Origin: Saxidomus purpurata
Taxonomy: Eukaryota; Mollusca; Bivalvia; Venerida; Veneridae
Assembly: GCA_022818135.1 (NCBI GenBank)
Contig: JAFMSR010000012.1
Span: 12,901,664-12,965,663, forward strand
Direction: 5' to 3'
DNA length: 64,000 nucleotides
This document shows, piece by piece, positions 25,116-37,890 of the stretch. The position numbers and the translations under genes are program-made. The first letter of the stretch is position 1. The number at the start of each line of letters is the position of its first letter. Under the pieces are notes generated by a model. The model ran no database searches and was not told where the DNA came from. It saw nothing but the letters and a program-made list of their open reading frames with translations.

Positions 25116-25782
25116 AACTAGATGCCCACGTGCAACATGTCGAGCCCCCCATATGTCAAAAGGGCTAACTCCTTACCAAGTAGAGATGGGTCAAAATACA
25201 CCTAAATATTGGATGTAACATGCATGTTGTACCACAGAAAAGTGGTCTCGATTTTTCTCTACGGCCATTAATAAAAAAGTTACAATATAAGCTATTTATA
25301 GTAACAACAAAGGGAAGCAATGTACAAAGTAACATCAAAATCCCTCCATGCATGAAGAAAAAATGCTCCAAAGATATTCTTGACTTTGAACTTTAACCTC
25401 TAAGTGTGACCTTGACCTTACACCTAGGGACCTGGTTCTTGCGCATGACACTCCGTCTCATGATGGTGAACATTTGTGCCAAGTTAAATTAAAATCCCTC
25501 CATGCATGAAAAAGATATGCTCCGGCCAAAGTCATTCTTGAATTTGACCTTTAACCTCCCAAGTGTAACCTTGACCTTAGACCTAGGGACCTGGTTCTCG
25601 CGCATGACACTCCGTCTCATGATGGTAAACATTTGTGCCAAGTAACATCAAAATCCCTCCATGCATGAAAAAGATATGGTCCGGACAAAATCGGTCGGAC
25701 GCACGCTCGCACACAGATGCACGCACATACACCAAACCGCCAAAAGTGACAACTATATCGAGCTCACCGCAAGCGGGCTCGA
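25116..25782 (-). mobile_element. Pearl/Helentron-like element, family GTCGAGCCC
   Basis: AACTAGATGCCCACGTGCAA (a GCCC-AC-GTGC hairpin with one mismatch) then GTCGAGCCCC. Two to three core units of about 165 bp have GTGACCTTGACCTTA, GACCTGGTTCTCGCGCATGA and TGCTCCGGCC/GTCCGGACA. A GGTCGGACGCACGC tract follows (25690-25725), then a palindromic end TCGAGCTCACCGC-AA-GCGGGCTCGA (25758-25782). Confidence 0.7.
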
Positions 25783-26039
25783 CAAAAATGTTAAAAGGCT
25801 TGAAGGAACGTACAGAACAGACTATTATCACTCAAGAATGTTTATTAATGAGAAAGAGTTTTATATATAAACAAATTTTGTTTTATGCAGTTGTTTAAGT
25901 ATGAAAATGGTACACTGATTTTACAATAAATGTTATCAACGCGTTGTACAAACTTCTCCTTGTTCTGAAAAACTTCTCCCAATTGTCTTTAGAGGGAGAC
26001 GTCACTTCTCCCTACGAATCTGGTCTAGCGTGATCCGAG

Positions 26040-26170
26040 ACTATGTGTATTTCCATGTGCTCAACAATTGTGCCATGTAATTTTAAAATCCTTCCATGCA
26101 TGAGAAAGTTACCATGCATACAAGACTCCATTACTTTTAAACTGTAAGGGTGACCTTGACCTTTAACCCT
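26040..26170. repeat. Core-unit fragment of the ATGCCCC family
   Basis: CCATGTGCTCAACAATTGTG and TTAAAATCCTTCCATGCATG followed by GGTGACCTTGACCTTT match core units of the 30538-31420 element. Confidence 0.5.
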
Positions 26171-26289
26171 CTTTTTAGAATAATATTCAACTTTCAGTTT
26201 GACATTCTATCATTCTAAAGCACACTCGGACATACGGCCTTCCCCGGTACCGAGGATAAACAAATGCAATGAATCAGTTAGTATGATAT

Positions 26290-26870
26290 TTTGTGTCTAA
26301 TCGTTTTGAGTTGAGAAACAAATCGGCCATAACACAAGGGGTCATGATTCTTACATAAATTGTAGAGGTCCACTACACAATGCATAAGTAACATTCCAAA
26401 TATCTATTCTCTTCCTGTTGGCCTTATGGTTGGCCAATATAAGCCTATGTGAAATGAAAATGAAGTGACCTCCCCCCTCCCAAGGAGGGTTAATTTTGAC
26501 CAGGGGGTCATGATTTGAACAATCTTGGTAGAGGTTCACAGTCCACTAGGCATTTCAACATGCCAAATATCTAATCTCTAGACCTCATGCTTTCAGAGAA
26601 GATTTTTAATGTTTTTCCTTATATGCCTATGTAAAACCAAGTGACCCGCAGGGCTGGGTCAATTTTGACCCAGGGGTCATAGTTTGAACAATCTTAGTAG
26701 AGTCCATGCATGGAATGGAATTCTTTGAACAGCTTTGCTAGAGCTCAATGCAAGGAACATCCATGCAAAGTTTCATCAACATTGGCCCAGTGGTTTTAGA
26801 GGAGATGTCGTTTGAAGGAAATGTTAGACTGACGGACCCAAGACGGTGAGGCAAAAAGAATAATCTGTGT
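26290..26870. repeat. Truncated copy of the GCTCACCTG-family element
   Basis: Repeats of GGGTCATGATTTGAACAA, AAGTTTCATCAACATTG and GAGATGTCGTTTGAAGGAAA are shared with 21870-22386, ending in a GACGGACCCAAGACGG tract. Neither the hairpin nor the palindromic end is intact. Confidence 0.55.
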
Positions 26871-28859
26871 TTAAAGCAACGGTCCCAGTAATTCTAGGTA
26901 GGGTAGGGGCAAAGTTTTTTCTTTTTTGCTTTTTTCAATCCTAATAACTGCTAAAGGTTGAAAAAAAAACCTTAGTTTTGGGCAACAGTCCCAAGAATGC
27001 TAGGTATTATTTTTTTCAATGGGTCCCTTCCCAACCAATTAACACCTTTGATAACTACTGAGACGGCCACGTGTTCCTTGGCAGGTAGTGTTAAATTAGC
27101 TCCTCCTTGTTTCGTTTATTAGCCAATAGACGACGATCGTTTTTGATTGACACAGCAAAATTGCCAAAAATTTTTGATTGCGCAACTGTAATTTGGCAAC
27201 ATGTGGGACTATGTAAATTATTGACAACACGTCGTAGGTGGAACTGAGGTATTTCGGAAAAGTCAATGACACACAGAAGCAAAAGTGATGCAGAGCAGAT
27301 GGAGTTTATGCATCACGCTGTATTTAAGATTTAGCGGTTTATTGGTGCCTTTGATGAAGGCATAGCGATCCTGCTACGCTTAATGGACCTGCGGAGAACC
27401 CTGTCATTTAATTTAAAATCCGCGTTAGGCTGTTAGCGCTATCATCTTTGAAGGTACACGATCATCTTAAGTTTGACGACATCACCAAAAACTGTGTTCT
27501 TGGTGGTGAAATTTGCAAACACTGTAGTTAATACAACATTATTAGTTCAATTACAATGTGAGTTAGTAAGTCAGATACTTGATACATTTATTAATGTTTT
27601 GTGGTGCAAAATGAGTGCACAACCAGATGTCTATATAGCATTCGCATCAGTAACATCATCAACTGTAACAACAACATTCTACTGAACAATAAAAACTCTT
27701 GTAATAGATCAGTGTTTCTCTATACAACAAACTGTGGTCTTAGCTGACATTGTGTATGACTCACTTACTCCAGACAGTGGCAAAATTGGCAAATACAGCA
27801 TAAATTATACTTCTTGAAGGTCATCAGTTTGCACAAAAATGTGTGACCAGAGCATAGCATAATAATCAAAGTAACAAACAAAACAATGTATACATCATGT
27901 ATCTGACAGGTAAATATTATACTACCATCTGATAATCTACACTGAGTTTCTCTATGAAAAATTTACATTTGCAGAAAAAGTCAATATTTGCTGCTATGAC
28001 ATTTGTTCTTTTACAGTAACTTACTTCGATTTTACTTTAATAATTAAAACAATTCAAACGTTCAGTTGTTTTCCTTACCAGCGTCTACAGTGTTAGATTC
28101 GTTTTTACAAAATAAATCAGTATTCTTGCGAAATATTTTAATTTTGCAAGAAAACTTTTTGGAACTTCCGGCAGAAGATTAACCTCTCTTCTTACATGAA
28201 TTGTCATTGGTTTATTTTCAGTTGTTTGACCAATGAAAGTCTCTGTTATCACTTCAATCAAGGGACGTAACGCGCATTTTACTATTTCAGAGGCCCATCA
28301 AGTGTACGTATCTAGCTTTTCCTGTTTTCCAGTTGAAATCAATCAAATTCATCTTTATCATCAAAGTTTCATGTACCTGTATATTTGGGTTGTATCAAGA
28401 ATGACAATACGTGCTGACGTATACGGTGATATTTCAGGCCTCAGTATTAGGCTACAGATATTTCAGCCCTTAGTAATTTCATCCCTCCTCATTTCAGTTC
28501 TAGTATTTAAGTATTTCCAGTTACATCACATTTTATTTTCAATCATTTCTTCTATTTCTCTTAACGGTTGATGTCTACTTTCAATTAATCGAGTAAATAA
28601 TAGCATATTGCACATACTTACATGAGGCATGGGTATTTGATAGCTGAGTCATTCGTAATATAATTGACATTTAAATGCATGCAGTTTCCATCTAGCCGTC
28701 CTGAGATGCTGGTGTTTAATAAATGCAGTATTCGCTTACAAGCTTGTTGTTTAATGTATTGAGTGTAACACCTAAACATGATATCAGAATTAAGTTAACG
28801 TCTAAGGGGATGAAAAGTATTAACACTACCCAGGTGATATTAACAAATTATACTCCAAA

Positions 28860-28960
28860 ACGTTGGCAATGCGAGTGTCTTGACTAAGGACACTAGCCTA
28901 CTACCATATAGCACTGGTGGTGATCGAACACGAACTAGTTAGTGGACCTTGTGATGCTGA
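28860..28960 (-). repeat. tRNA-derived SINE fragment
   Basis: GTGTCTTGACTAAGGACAC and GGTGGTGATCGAACACGAAC (B box, minus strand) match the SINE family at 8295-8436. Confidence 0.45.
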
Positions 28961-29932
28961 GGCAAACACACAATCATTGTCACATGTACAGTGAAATGAA
29001 TGTACAAACGGGAAGCTATGAAAATAGTATGTGGAAAAGATAGAATAGTTCTTAGAATAATTCTTATATTTTTTGTAACCTAAGAGGTATGGTACGATTT
29101 TTCCAAGTAATTTTCCGCGCTTGAGTATCCGAATGCATCAAGAAAACAATCAAATGAAACGCCGTTTATTTTTCAAATAAAGCAATTTGTTCAGACACTT
29201 TCTGAAAGTGATACATAAAATAATTATGCACAGGCCTATACTTTTATACCAGGAGTAATCTCAATTTAAGGACATAGAATACATACCTCTCTGGTATTTG
29301 CAATGTTCAGAAAGAGTCAATAATTTCAAAATATATTCTATGACATGACATTCAGAATTAGTGTCAGCTACTAAGTATTACGCTATCGACTGAATTATGT
29401 AGTTAGCAAATTCGATGTTAATAAACAACGCTGTCGAACTTTAGGTCATCGTTTCTCCTATGTTTGCACTTGGTGTTTTGTAACCTTACAGACAAATATC
29501 TTGACCGTCTGTTGGGTATCTTCCGGAAATGAAAGAACGTCAAATAAACTTCTACTTGTTTACTTTCAATGGCGTAGGTGAGGAAGAATTAAAATTACCT
29601 TGCTGCGTGTATCATATATTTACTCATATCTAAATAATTATTCAAATTTTTACCTCCGTACCGTATCCACTTTTAGAAATATTAAACGCACTAAGCTGCA
29701 CTAAAATCACGAGACTGGAATGTCATTGACGAGACTCGTGCGTAGTAAAAATTCCTAATGTGCTCTGCCTTGTAGCGGACACAAAAGATTTTAGAATGGT
29801 GATAAATTGACAAAGTGGGTTTCATAGAAGTGGTTTCGACACAAAAGGGAAAGAATAAGCGAGACACAACCCAATGTTGATCTAATGGTATCTGTCAGAT
29901 ATTTCAATAATATATGATTTCATCTGACCATA

Positions 29933-29960
29933 CCCCCCCCCCCCCCCCGCCCCCCTCCCC
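29933..29960. repeat. Poly-C tract
   Basis: 28 bases, all C except one G and one T. Homopolymer length may be unreliable in the assembly. Confidence 0.8.
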
Positions 29961-30537
29961 AGACATGCATATTACACTTAACAACTATTCTTACGCTACT
30001 AGAAGTGTTTTCGCTCTAACTTTAAAACTGCGCAAGATATTTAAAATTAAATTTTAAAAACGATTTAGGTAATTTCTAAGACATTGTTCCATTCCAAGTT
30101 ACTAACAGAAATATTCTACGAGATATATATTTTACATATTATTTGATGCAACTCCCATATTTCAAATTGGCAAAGTTTGCCATTACTTATGATTTGTAAC
30201 AACATGAAAATAAACCCTTTTTATTTGTAAAGTTCTTTCAAAATATTAAAACAAATATTTGTGATAACGACGAACTAAATTATTCTCTTTTTCGCAATAA
30301 AATGCAAAAGACATTTTGGCAAAACACATGCCACATGATACAGAAAATTTGGTAACTTATTTTGTCAAGATTTAGGAGGAGTATATCAATGAACACAACA
30401 GCTACTGCTGTCAGAATTCACGTATATCTAAAGGCGGAAGGGTACATGAACTGGATTTTGATTCCCATTTGCTTCCTTTTTTACGGAGAATTATGGTACA
30501 CTTGCCACGTGGCTGAATGTTTATTAATTATCAGTAA

Positions 30538-31420
30538 AACAAGAACTGTCCCTCATACATGTAAGTAACGAATGCCCCAAAATAGGTGTCTCACAGTCTG
30601 TGACATTGACTTTCAAGGTGTGGACTCGGTACTTGCGCACGACAATGTATCTTCATGTGCTGAACATGTGTTGCAATTCCCTTCAATGTAAAACAGAATA
30701 CAATCCGGACATGATTATGTGCACAGGATTCTAAATTGTCTGACCTCTAAGTGTGACCTTGACATTCAAGGTATTGACGCGGGACTTTCAGGTGGCATGT
30801 CATCTCCATGTGCTCAACAATTGCGCCATGTAATTTTAAAATAATTCCATACATGACAGAGTAACCATGTATAGTTTTCCGTGACATTTAAACTCCAAGT
30901 GTGACCTTGACCTTTGATGTAGGACCGTCGTTCTTACATGTGACACAGCGTCTTAATATGCTTCAAACATTTGTGTCAAGTTATTTTAAAATCCTCAAAT
31001 GCATGACATACTTAACAATCCGGACACGAATGTGTGCATATATACAGGATACCATGACCTTTAAACTCTAAGCTTGACCTTGACATTTGAGATAGGGACA
31101 TTAGTGTTGTACGTGACATGTCGTCTCGATGTGCTGTAAATTTGTACCAAGTTATTTTAAGATCATTTAATGCATGACAAAGTTTCCGTCCGGATACGAA
31201 TGTGTTGCATATATTCCGGATATTTTTACATTTAAACTGTGACCTTGACCTTTGAGGTAGGGACGCAGGTCTTGCACGTGACCCGTTGTCTTGATGTGCT
31301 GAAGATTTTTACCGAGTTATTTGGAAATCCTTCGATGCGTTACAAAGTAACAGCACGGACACGAAAAATATGGAAGGACGAACGGACGTGCGATTTTAAT
31401 ATGCCTACTTTGGGGGCATA
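30538..31420 (-). mobile_element. Pearl/Helentron-like element, family ATGCCCC
   Basis: The left end is AACAAGAACTGTCCC then GAATGCCCCAAAATAGG. About four core units of about 150 bp carry CTAAGTGTGACCTTGAC, GATGTGCTGAA and ATGCATGACAAAGTT ... GTCCGGACACGA. A GGACGAACGGACGTGC tract (31373-31391) follows, then an end palindrome TATGCC-TACTTTGGG-GGCATA (31400-31420). Confidence 0.7.
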
Positions 31421-33472
31421 ATAAAGACAACAAAATGCCTAGTTGTCTTATGATTTGAGAATCGTGTTGGTTACAGCGTAACCTTTTAAGAGACTTTAAA
31501 AAGAAAATAGAGGATGTTAAATTACTCCTTTTTATGAACTGTATTCATTGGCTGAAATTGTGAATTTGTAAAAAGGGGGTTGCATTAAATCTCAAACTGG
31601 TAAAATAGTTTTGTTCTGATTTTTGTATCTTACAATGTCTTATTCGTTACTGTAATTGCCCTGAAAATTTCACTTTACCATCTGGTGTATTTTGTTTTTA
31701 GTTGTAGCGAAAAGCCTAACTGGTAGCGTATTTTGCAACCACGTCGACGTCGATTATATAAAGTGAACATCCAAACAACATTCAGAGTTTGGATTCGACT
31801 CATTTCCACAATGAAAAGATTTAGAATTTCCACGTTAAATTCCATTTTAACATAAAAACAATTTTCTTTTTTATATTTTCTTATCCACTGAAGCATTTGT
31901 TCCCGAAGACCACGGAGTGTCCTCATCCGTCAAAACCACTTGACTTGTCACGTTAAGGTTGATATCACTTAAGCAAACTTAACCTGTGCTCATTAAACTG
32001 GATTTTAAACTGAAAAGTTAAATAACCACAAGACGACGGAATTTAAATTTCAAATACGAATAGAGTCTAGCTGAGACGGAAAACGGAACACGACTGGTAA
32101 ACGTTAAACTCTATTGCAAGTTACATATATATGGATTCAGTTTTCTCTATCTTAAACAGACTTAAACGTTGTTTTTTCTATTGATGTTTGACAGCTATCA
32201 TTTTGTTTCTTTCAGGTGAGAAATTAATCATTTTTTTCGTATTTGAAAATACAGTTTGGCTAAATTTCTTGAGTTTTAGATGTACACAAATGTACACTAA
32301 TTGAACACATGCGATATTAATGGTGCAAGTAGATTGACAATATCGCTTGTATAGTTTGTCATTGATGTCCGAATTAATAATATGTCCATGACAGTTTGTA
32401 CATGTTTTGTGCATGTATATGAATACATGTATATGCCTACTTTGTACACATTCAACCATATAATTAGTATCTTATTCATTCGTGGGTGACTCGCGTTTCA
32501 ACAACAGATATGTGTAATGTAACTCGACATCAAACCAACTCTAAACCACGGTTTAATGTAAACGATCAATTTATATAGGTCAAAGAGCAAATAATCTATT
32601 TAAACCAGAATGTATTACAAATTGTTATGTGCTGTATTTTGCCTCAAACCATCACTATATTACACAATAAGGTACTTTCCCACAGGCATTGATTTGTCAT
32701 TGATTGCTTTTTATTTAATGGTTAAAACATTGAAAAAAGGTTCAGACACGTTGCTTAAGAAATCATACAAGAAACGCGTCATTTATTATTTAGAACATGA
32801 TATATATTATACTTAAGCCATTTGTTCTCACATAACCACATGTATATTGTAATTGCGTCGGTCTGAGTAATAGCTGTGTAGCAAGTTTATTTTAAACATT
32901 TGCTGTAGATATGTATAATTTATCATTTTTCTTATGCAGTTATATTCACGCGATTTCAGTAACATTAAAACTATTCAGCATTTCGCTCGAGTTGATTTAA
33001 CATTAAATGTGTATATTTTACTGTTCGCAGTCCTAAATTGCGTTCGAATCCGACTTGGGGTGTAAGGGTCAAACATCTACACATGTACTTGTTAGTCTCG
33101 TGTACAGGGGAGGCCTACTAATATGTATAGATAATGTTCTTGGGTTGACATGTAGAGCCAGTCCCCGCCTTCATCCCTTTCTAAGTTCGAAGATCATTCG
33201 TTGAAGTGTGGTCAGGCCAAAGGTCGAATGCTTTCTATTGACATACCATACATACACTGTGTGCATCAAAATAACATGAACTGTATTTACAGTTCAGCGC
33301 GTTAGAATTGTCTACATTTATTTAATAATTATGCATAAATGTACATGGTCCAAAATATTTAAATTAACCTTTGGGATTCTCACGCACAGTTTGTTATCTA
33401 AATAATATCTGTGAAGTTAATTCAATATCAACCTGCTCTCTAAAGATACTAACCGCTTTGTAATTATTTCAG

Positions 33473-36401
33473 GAAATTCACTTTACCGCAAACGATGTTG
33501 TAAATTAAAGCTTGTCCGCAAGACGAGTGTGCGGAAATAAACCCCCGATGGTTCACCAAGATTTGAGATCAAGCTGAACAGTAATACGAGGAAAAGGAAG
33601 TATCCATTCATTGACCAAGGTGGTTTCGGGTCAGATCTTTTCCAAAGCAACATGGAAGATATTGACAACGAACGGAATTCAAAAACTTTATCAAATGGTG
33701 AAGGTCTGACGAGTGCCCTCTTAAAGTCGCTGGAATGTGGATTATGTAACGCACGATTCACAGATCCCAAGGAATGTAATTGTGGACACGTTTTTTGCCT
33801 CGATTGTTTACGCAATTTCGTTAAAACTAAACCCGTTTCAGAAGTCCGATGTCCACTGTGCTGTGCGTCAATCACAGTTCCACCCGGAGGTGTGGATGAT
33901 CTACCCACACATGTGTTCTACAAAGACCTCGAGAAAGAGCTTCATATGCTTGAAAATGATAATAAAATATCTCGTGGATCATGCAAGTTTTGCTCTGATG
34001 ATGAAAAAAGCCTTGCCACTGTTAAGTGTACCACTTGTCAGGTCCCTATGTGCGAAAACTGCTCATCGCATCACGTGCACAATGGCGTGACACACGTCGT
34101 GCCAATACATCGTAAGCAAGATTCTCTACTATGTGATATATTACCGAAGCGTGATACAGCTTGTGATGTACATTCAACAGAATCGCTTCTTCTGTACTGT
34201 ACGTCTTGTAATTGTTGCGTATGCTTTAAATGCAAAGATGAGAGACATGCTGATCACGTGGTTACTGATCTCGCGGACACAGCTGCGCCTGCGCGAACAG
34301 CTATTGCAGATATCCAAAACAGAATGAAGGAATATTTGAGTGAAACCAGGGAAGCGCTTAACGACATAGAAAGAATAAGTAAAGACTGCGCAGACAATGT
34401 TAATGCCACAAAGAAACAAATAGAAGCCCAAGTACAATTACTGATAGATCGAATCACGAAAGAGAAGGACAGGATGTTATCTGAAATACAAGAACATGCT
34501 GATGAAATTAAAATAAGACTACAAAGAAGCAACAATGAAGTAGAAAACAAGTATTCAAGGGCCAAAGCTATGTTTGACCTCAATGAGAACCTGCTTAATT
34601 TTGGTAATGATGCAGAAAGTACTCAGTATAAGGCAAAAGCTGAAAATCGATGGGAAGAAATACAAGAAGATAAACTGAACAGATACGGTCAGAGTTACAA
34701 AATGAACATTCGATTCTTCATGAACGAGGGATTTTTAGGAATAATGTCAAAAGAATTAGGAGTAATTAAAGTAACGCAAAATCTGTGTCCATGGACAAGT
34801 AGAAAAAGTAAGCCATTGAACATTGCGCCACTAAATGAAGGACCATTAGACGCAAATGCCTTGCAGATGCTGATGGTCAGAGCAACAATGTCCAACGACT
34901 TCTCCCTTAAAAGGTCACCAATTTTTGCGAAGTTCGTTGACCCGAAATGGAACCTAGAGACTTATAAGACTAGCAAGTCCACTGGTCAAACGGTCACAGT
35001 TTGGATAAAAATCGACGAAGAACAGGAGCAAATGTCACGTGCTTCGAAACGAATATCAATGCGGTCCAATTCAAGTCCAAGTATCACGGCAGAAATTGAG
35101 TCTTTTGATGAAAAGGGTGAATCTGAATACAAGAAAAGTTTTGAGAAATTACCAGATGGAACTGTGGTTAGACTCGCCATAGGCAGAAAAGACACCGTGA
35201 TGCTGGCAGTATATCCCGGAGTGTACGCTTCCTCGATTATCGGCCAGGCGAAAATGAGATCACTGTCGAAGAAAGACGTAGATGGCATCTACGTGGCAGT
35301 GTTAGAAAAGGGCAACTTCGTTTGTGGTGAGCTTAGGAAGATTCCTATTCCAGAAGGTCCAGGGTTTGACTTTGATATCACTACAAGGGGAACGATCATT
35401 CTAAATGCAGTTCTGCAACCAAATTTAAAGATTTACCCAACAAAAGGCAGTGAAATTGTTACTGATCACGAGGTGCACGAGTTATCTGTGCTGAAAATAA
35501 TGGAATCACCTGACGGTGAAATGATTGCTATATGCAGGGACAAAGAGGGAAATACTATCTGCGAAGAAGTTGGAGAAAATGGCGAGCGTACTACGAGATT
35601 CACATTTCCTGTGAACTTTCTTTCCCCAATGGTTTGTCAATTCAAAGAGGCGCGTTTTGATAGACACGGAAACGTTTTGATGCATTTTCAAACTTCATCT
35701 TCCCAAGATGCGCTGTATCACGTGAGTGTCAAAACTCACCGGAAGGAGTATCTGTCTAAACCGGAAATGCTTCACAAAGTTGACAAGCTCGCTGTTCTTC
35801 CAGATGGTAGGCTTTGCGTCTTTGACAAGGCAGAATGTGTGTTAATGACACTGAAATACTTGTGAATCTATTATGTAGAGCCGTAGACTGGGATATTTAT
35901 CATTATCTATGAATTAGTTATAAACGGACGTGCTTGAAAACGTGTATAGTGTTACTTCCGACCCGTTTGTAAACGGAGTTTTAAGCTCAAATTACCTACA
36001 TGTATATATATATTTAACGCTAAAGAAATAAGTACAGTATAAAGGTGTTAAAACTTGTGATGGTGTGTCGCATTATTTTTAATGAGATTCGGTCACGTGC
36101 ACTTCTTTCATTGTTAGACAGTCATATGACTGAATCTGAAATTCAAACCCTTATTATGAACTGTAATAGTAATACACGAACAACAGTGATTACAAAGTAA
36201 CTTCATGATTTAGAGCACACAGGAGATGAATGAAAGTAAAACATTCGGCATGGAATATTATTAGTTTATTCATGCAGTGAATTTCACTTCTACCTGAACA
36301 TTTTACTCGTTATTTGTGTGCGTTCTTACTACATGTATAATCTTTTTTATACTGATATGAATGTAGTAGGCTTATGTCGTATGTATTTACCCCCGAATAA
36401 A
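33473..36401 (+). other. Proposed transcript limits of the TRIM-like gene
   Basis: A good acceptor (ATTATTTCAG, 33463-33472) lies 180 bp before the ATG, so the 5' UTR may be spliced to an upstream exon I cannot place. After the stop, the first well-placed AATAAA is at 36396-36401. These limits are inferred, not observed. Confidence 0.35.
33652..35865 (+). CDS. TRIM-like RING / double B-box / coiled-coil protein, single exon, 737 aa
   Basis: One uninterrupted ORF; the ATG is in a good context (AACATGG). A C3HC4 RING spans residues 29-70 (Cys29, 32, 44, 49, 52, 67, 70; His46). A first B-box-like zinc module spans about 111-148 (C111, C114, C126, C129, C134, C137). A canonical B-box 2 spans 171-202 (C171, H174, C183, C186, C191, C194, H199, H202). 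A coiled coil covers about 212-305. The rest has no recognised PRY-SPRY; residues about 565-737 contain short strand patterns such as LAVLPDGRLCVFD that recall NHL-type propeller blades. By family it should be a cytoplasmic RING E3 ubiquitin ligase, possibly immune-related, as many expanded bivalve TRIMs are thought to be. Lack of introns suggests duplication or retrocopying within such an expansion. The target is unknown. Confidence 0.92.
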   Translation: MEDIDNERNSKTLSNGEGLTSALLKSLECGLCNARFTDPKECNCGHVFCLDCLRNFVKTKPVSEVRCPLCCASITVPPGGVDDLPTHVFYKDLEKELHMLENDNKISRGSCKFCSDDEKSLATVKCTTCQVPMCENCSSHHVHNGVTHVVPIHRKQDSLLCDILPKRDTACDVHSTESLLLYCTSCNCCVCFKCKDERHADHVVTDLADTAAPARTAIADIQNRMKEYLSETREALNDIERISKDCADNVNATKKQIEAQVQLLIDRITKEKDRMLSEIQEHADEIKIRLQRSNNEVENKYSRAKAMFDLNENLLNFGNDAESTQYKAKAENRWEEIQEDKLNRYGQSYKMNIRFFMNEGFLGIMSKELGVIKVTQNLCPWTSRKSKPLNIAPLNEGPLDANALQMLMVRATMSNDFSLKRSPIFAKFVDPKWNLETYKTSKSTGQTVTVWIKIDEEQEQMSRASKRISMRSNSSPSITAEIESFDEKGESEYKKSFEKLPDGTVVRLAIGRKDTVMLAVYPGVYASSIIGQAKMRSLSKKDVDGIYVAVLEKGNFVCGELRKIPIPEGPGFDFDITTRGTIILNAVLQPNLKIYPTKGSEIVTDHEVHELSVLKIMESPDGEMIAICRDKEGNTICEEVGENGERTTRFTFPVNFLSPMVCQFKEARFDRHGNVLMHFQTSSSQDALYHVSVKTHRKEYLSKPEMLHKVDKLAVLPDGRLCVFDKAECVLMTLKYL

Positions 36402-36778
36402 ACCTTAAAGTAGATGATTAAATTGCTCATGACAAGTTTTACTGTACAAGTTTTATATTAATTCTTATATATACAGTACAGGCAGCTAGGCGTATCAGCT
36501 TTTCAAATGTAAAATCAACAATTGAAGGATTCTCGTAAAAGATAATAAGAAATAGCTTCTATTTTCGTCACAAATTTTAATACTGTCATGTGTTGATATC
36601 CGGTAATTAATGTAAGTTGTAACATTAGTATCTAGATCGAGAAATATGAAAATCATTGTAATAATACTAGTACTACCAAATATTATAAGGAAGTTTTGTT
36701 TACCCGTGACAGACCTTGCAAAACGCTAAGATCTGGAGTAATCATGCATTATACAATTGTAGATTGCACCCAGTGAAG

Positions 36779-37020
36779 TATGGAACGCCAACTCTACATA
36801 TACTCAAAGATTTGAAGAGGTCTTTAAATATTTGGAGAGCTCTTCAAATAATTTTAGAGGTCTCAATTTAAATTAGAGATATCTCCAAATAATTATAGCG
36901 CGCAATAATTGTAATAGAGAGGTCTTTAAATATTTGATATCATTACTTGAATTAGAGAGCTCTCCAAATATTTAAAGACCTCTTCAAATATTTTAGTGTA
37001 TGTAGATTTGGCGTTCCACA
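36779..37020. mobile_element. Palindromic MITE with 8-bp target duplication
   Basis: The ends are TATGGAACGCC and GGCGTTCCACA. The inverted arms match over about 65-70 bp, including GAGGTCTTTAAATATTTGGA. CAGTGAAG (36771-36778) reappears at 37019-37026. An 8-bp duplication fits hAT-type transposition; if the last CA belongs to the element, the duplication is 6 bp. The GAGGTCTTTAAATATTTG motif occurs three times inside. No ORF. Confidence 0.8.
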
Positions 37021-37093
37021 GTGAAGACGTGTGTATTGGCTGTGTAGAAGACAAGGCTTAAATGCCTTACTTATTCTCAGCACCAAGGACCTC

Positions 37094-37096
37094 GTG

Positions 37097-37128
<32 letters not shown>

Positions 37129-37131
37129 TGT
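37094..37131. repeat. TGCG tetranucleotide microsatellite
   Basis: About nine TGCG units. Two weak ORFs across it are artefacts of the repeat. Confidence 0.9.
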
Positions 37132-37890
37132 ATAGGTCCGTTGTTCGTACAATTAGAACCAAGTATGCTAACACGTTGCGAGGCATTAACCTCATTTCAT
37201 ATGAATACAAGTATTTCTACTATTTACTTGTGCACTTTTTAAAAGTACAAACGTAGCACTTTTGCAAATCATGAGCAGGCGGCTGACTGCGGAAATTTGA
37301 TGATTTTCAACAAATGACTTCTACGCAAAACGAAATTTGACTAAAGAAATCTAGACTGAAAATTACGACCCACTCACCAGATCTTACCGTACACCTAGAC
37401 CACTTGACCGTTAACCTGCTACATTGTCTCGTTCATCTCCCGGTATGAATAGTAACATTAATTGTTCGAAGAAATGTCACCTTAAAACAGCGATAAGCTA
37501 AGATCATGAGAGGACTGTATGGTTGGGCAGGCTGATCAGGATCTGTACTCATCACAAAGGTAGAATCATTTGCCACCAGCAGGGCATAGGTAATACACAA
37601 ACTTGTAACACTCTATATAGATTGCATGTCTATATTGAAAACTTCCAAATACGTCCGGGATAAGCATAGTTGACCTGAGTACGTCGCATGTTTCTTTTCA
37701 TATTGTAATATGTTTCGGAAGGAAGTTCATGATAAAATTATTTTCAAGTGTCATTTCATAGAAAAATACGCTCTGAATTCACTTTCCTAGTATAAAGGAT
37801 ACGCTCTCCTTAAGACTGCCTCCTAGTAGCCAATGCATTCTTAACAACAGATATACGCTAAAATTTCAGTTTATTTTAATACAGTTCGTT

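Larger units (their letters stand above)
15695..33472. other. Region without recognised exons, repeat-rich
   Basis: Between NDRG coding exon 1 and the TRIM-like gene I found no exon with conserved coding content. It may include the NDRG promoter and 5' UTR exon(s), which must lie upstream of 15696, but I cannot place them. Repeats inside are listed separately. In 15.7-17.5, 18.1-19.6, 23.0-24.4, 27.1-28.8 and 31.5-33.4 kb I see only AT-rich sequence and small ORFs without family resemblance. Confidence 0.6.

Noticed and set aside
28233..28571. 112-aa plus-strand ORF
   Set aside because: Low-complexity hydrophobic composition, no motif, no splice context; likely chance.
33483..35691. ORFs antisense to, or in other frames of, the TRIM-like gene
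   Set aside because: They overlap the conserved zinc-finger coding sequence and have no domain of their own.
36952..37256. Two ORFs across the TGCG microsatellite
   Set aside because: They encode only alternating RTHA/CVRA repeats.
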